Shown here: positions 12,312-12,312 of the stretch, in pieces
Numbering within the stretch: position 1 is the first letter of the stretch
How the letters are laid out: each line of letters begins with the position of its first letter
The notes under the pieces: model-generated
Database searches by the model: none
The model's input: the letters and a program-made list of their open reading frames with translations, nothing else
Told to the model about the DNA's origin: nothing
Translations under genes and position numbers: made by a program
Origin: Pseudomonadota bacterium
Lineage (GTDB): Bacteria > Pseudomonadota > Alphaproteobacteria > Sphingomonadales > Sphingomonadaceae
Assembly: GCA_947474905.1 (NCBI GenBank)
Contig: CANJKQ010000002.1
Location: 1 to 12,312, forward strand
DNA: 12,312 nucleotides
Direction: 5' to 3'

Positions 12312-12312
12312 C

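Noticed and set aside
1..12312. Searched for tRNA genes, CRISPR arrays, insertion sequence ends and a tyrosine or serine integrase
   Set aside because: None seen: no cloverleaf-like segment, no regular spacer-repeat array, no transposase or integrase motif in any plausible frame.

Overview
The window looks like the regulation, excision, replication and DNA-processing module of an integrative and conjugative element (ICE) from a GC-rich alphaproteobacterium (rhizobial or sphingomonad type). This rests on the gene families and their order: an XRE regulator, a QseM-like DUF2285 antiactivator, an FseA-like DUF6499-DUF2285 activator, an RdfS/AlpA-type excisionase, RepA, ParA, a ribbon-helix-helix protein, DUF2840, a TraF peptidase, DUF736, a lytic transglycosylase, a DUF3363 relaxase, a TraG/VirD4 coupling protein and a CopG-like protein. 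I recognised all families by eye; no database search was run.

Layout. Positions 3-209 hold the C-terminus of an unidentified membrane protein. Positions 210-790 show no supportable gene. A DUF736 gene (791-1114) ends at a strong intrinsic terminator. A regulatory block follows (about 1230-2945): an XRE repressor gene with a dyad operator and a perfect 20-bp palindrome over its ribosome binding site and start codon, a stand-alone DUF2285 gene, and an fseA-like gene whose two halves lie in different frames. The two frames join by +1 slippage at TTT-C, the same slip (Phe tRNA moving from UUU to UUC) reported for fseA of the Mesorhizobium symbiosis island ICEMlSymR7A. A dyad-rich intergenic region then precedes the rdfS-like gene.

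From 2946 to 11979 all supported genes run on the + strand, tightly packed and often with ATGA or GTGA overlaps: rdfS-like, repA, parA, RHH, DUF2840, traF, DUF736, slt, a short ORF inside a hairpin-rich oriT candidate, relaxase (rlxS-like), traG and copG-like. Inside repA lie a DnaA-box-like motif, three 16-bp repeats at 23-24 bp spacing, and AT-rich 10-mers repeated at 12-bp spacing, together resembling a complete iteron origin. A fourth iteron-like copy, inverted and differing at one base, lies at 7554-7569 just upstream of the relaxase.

The expected trb mating-pair genes do not follow copG. Instead, after 35 bp, a convergent SRPBCC/AHSA1-like gene enters from the right edge. The inferred working model is as follows: XRE and QseM hold the element silent; FseA, made only after a frameshift and open to QseM inhibition, turns on rdfS and the downstream operon; the element excises and replicates through RepA/ParA; the relaxase nicks oriT and TraG delivers the DNA to a mating channel encoded elsewhere.
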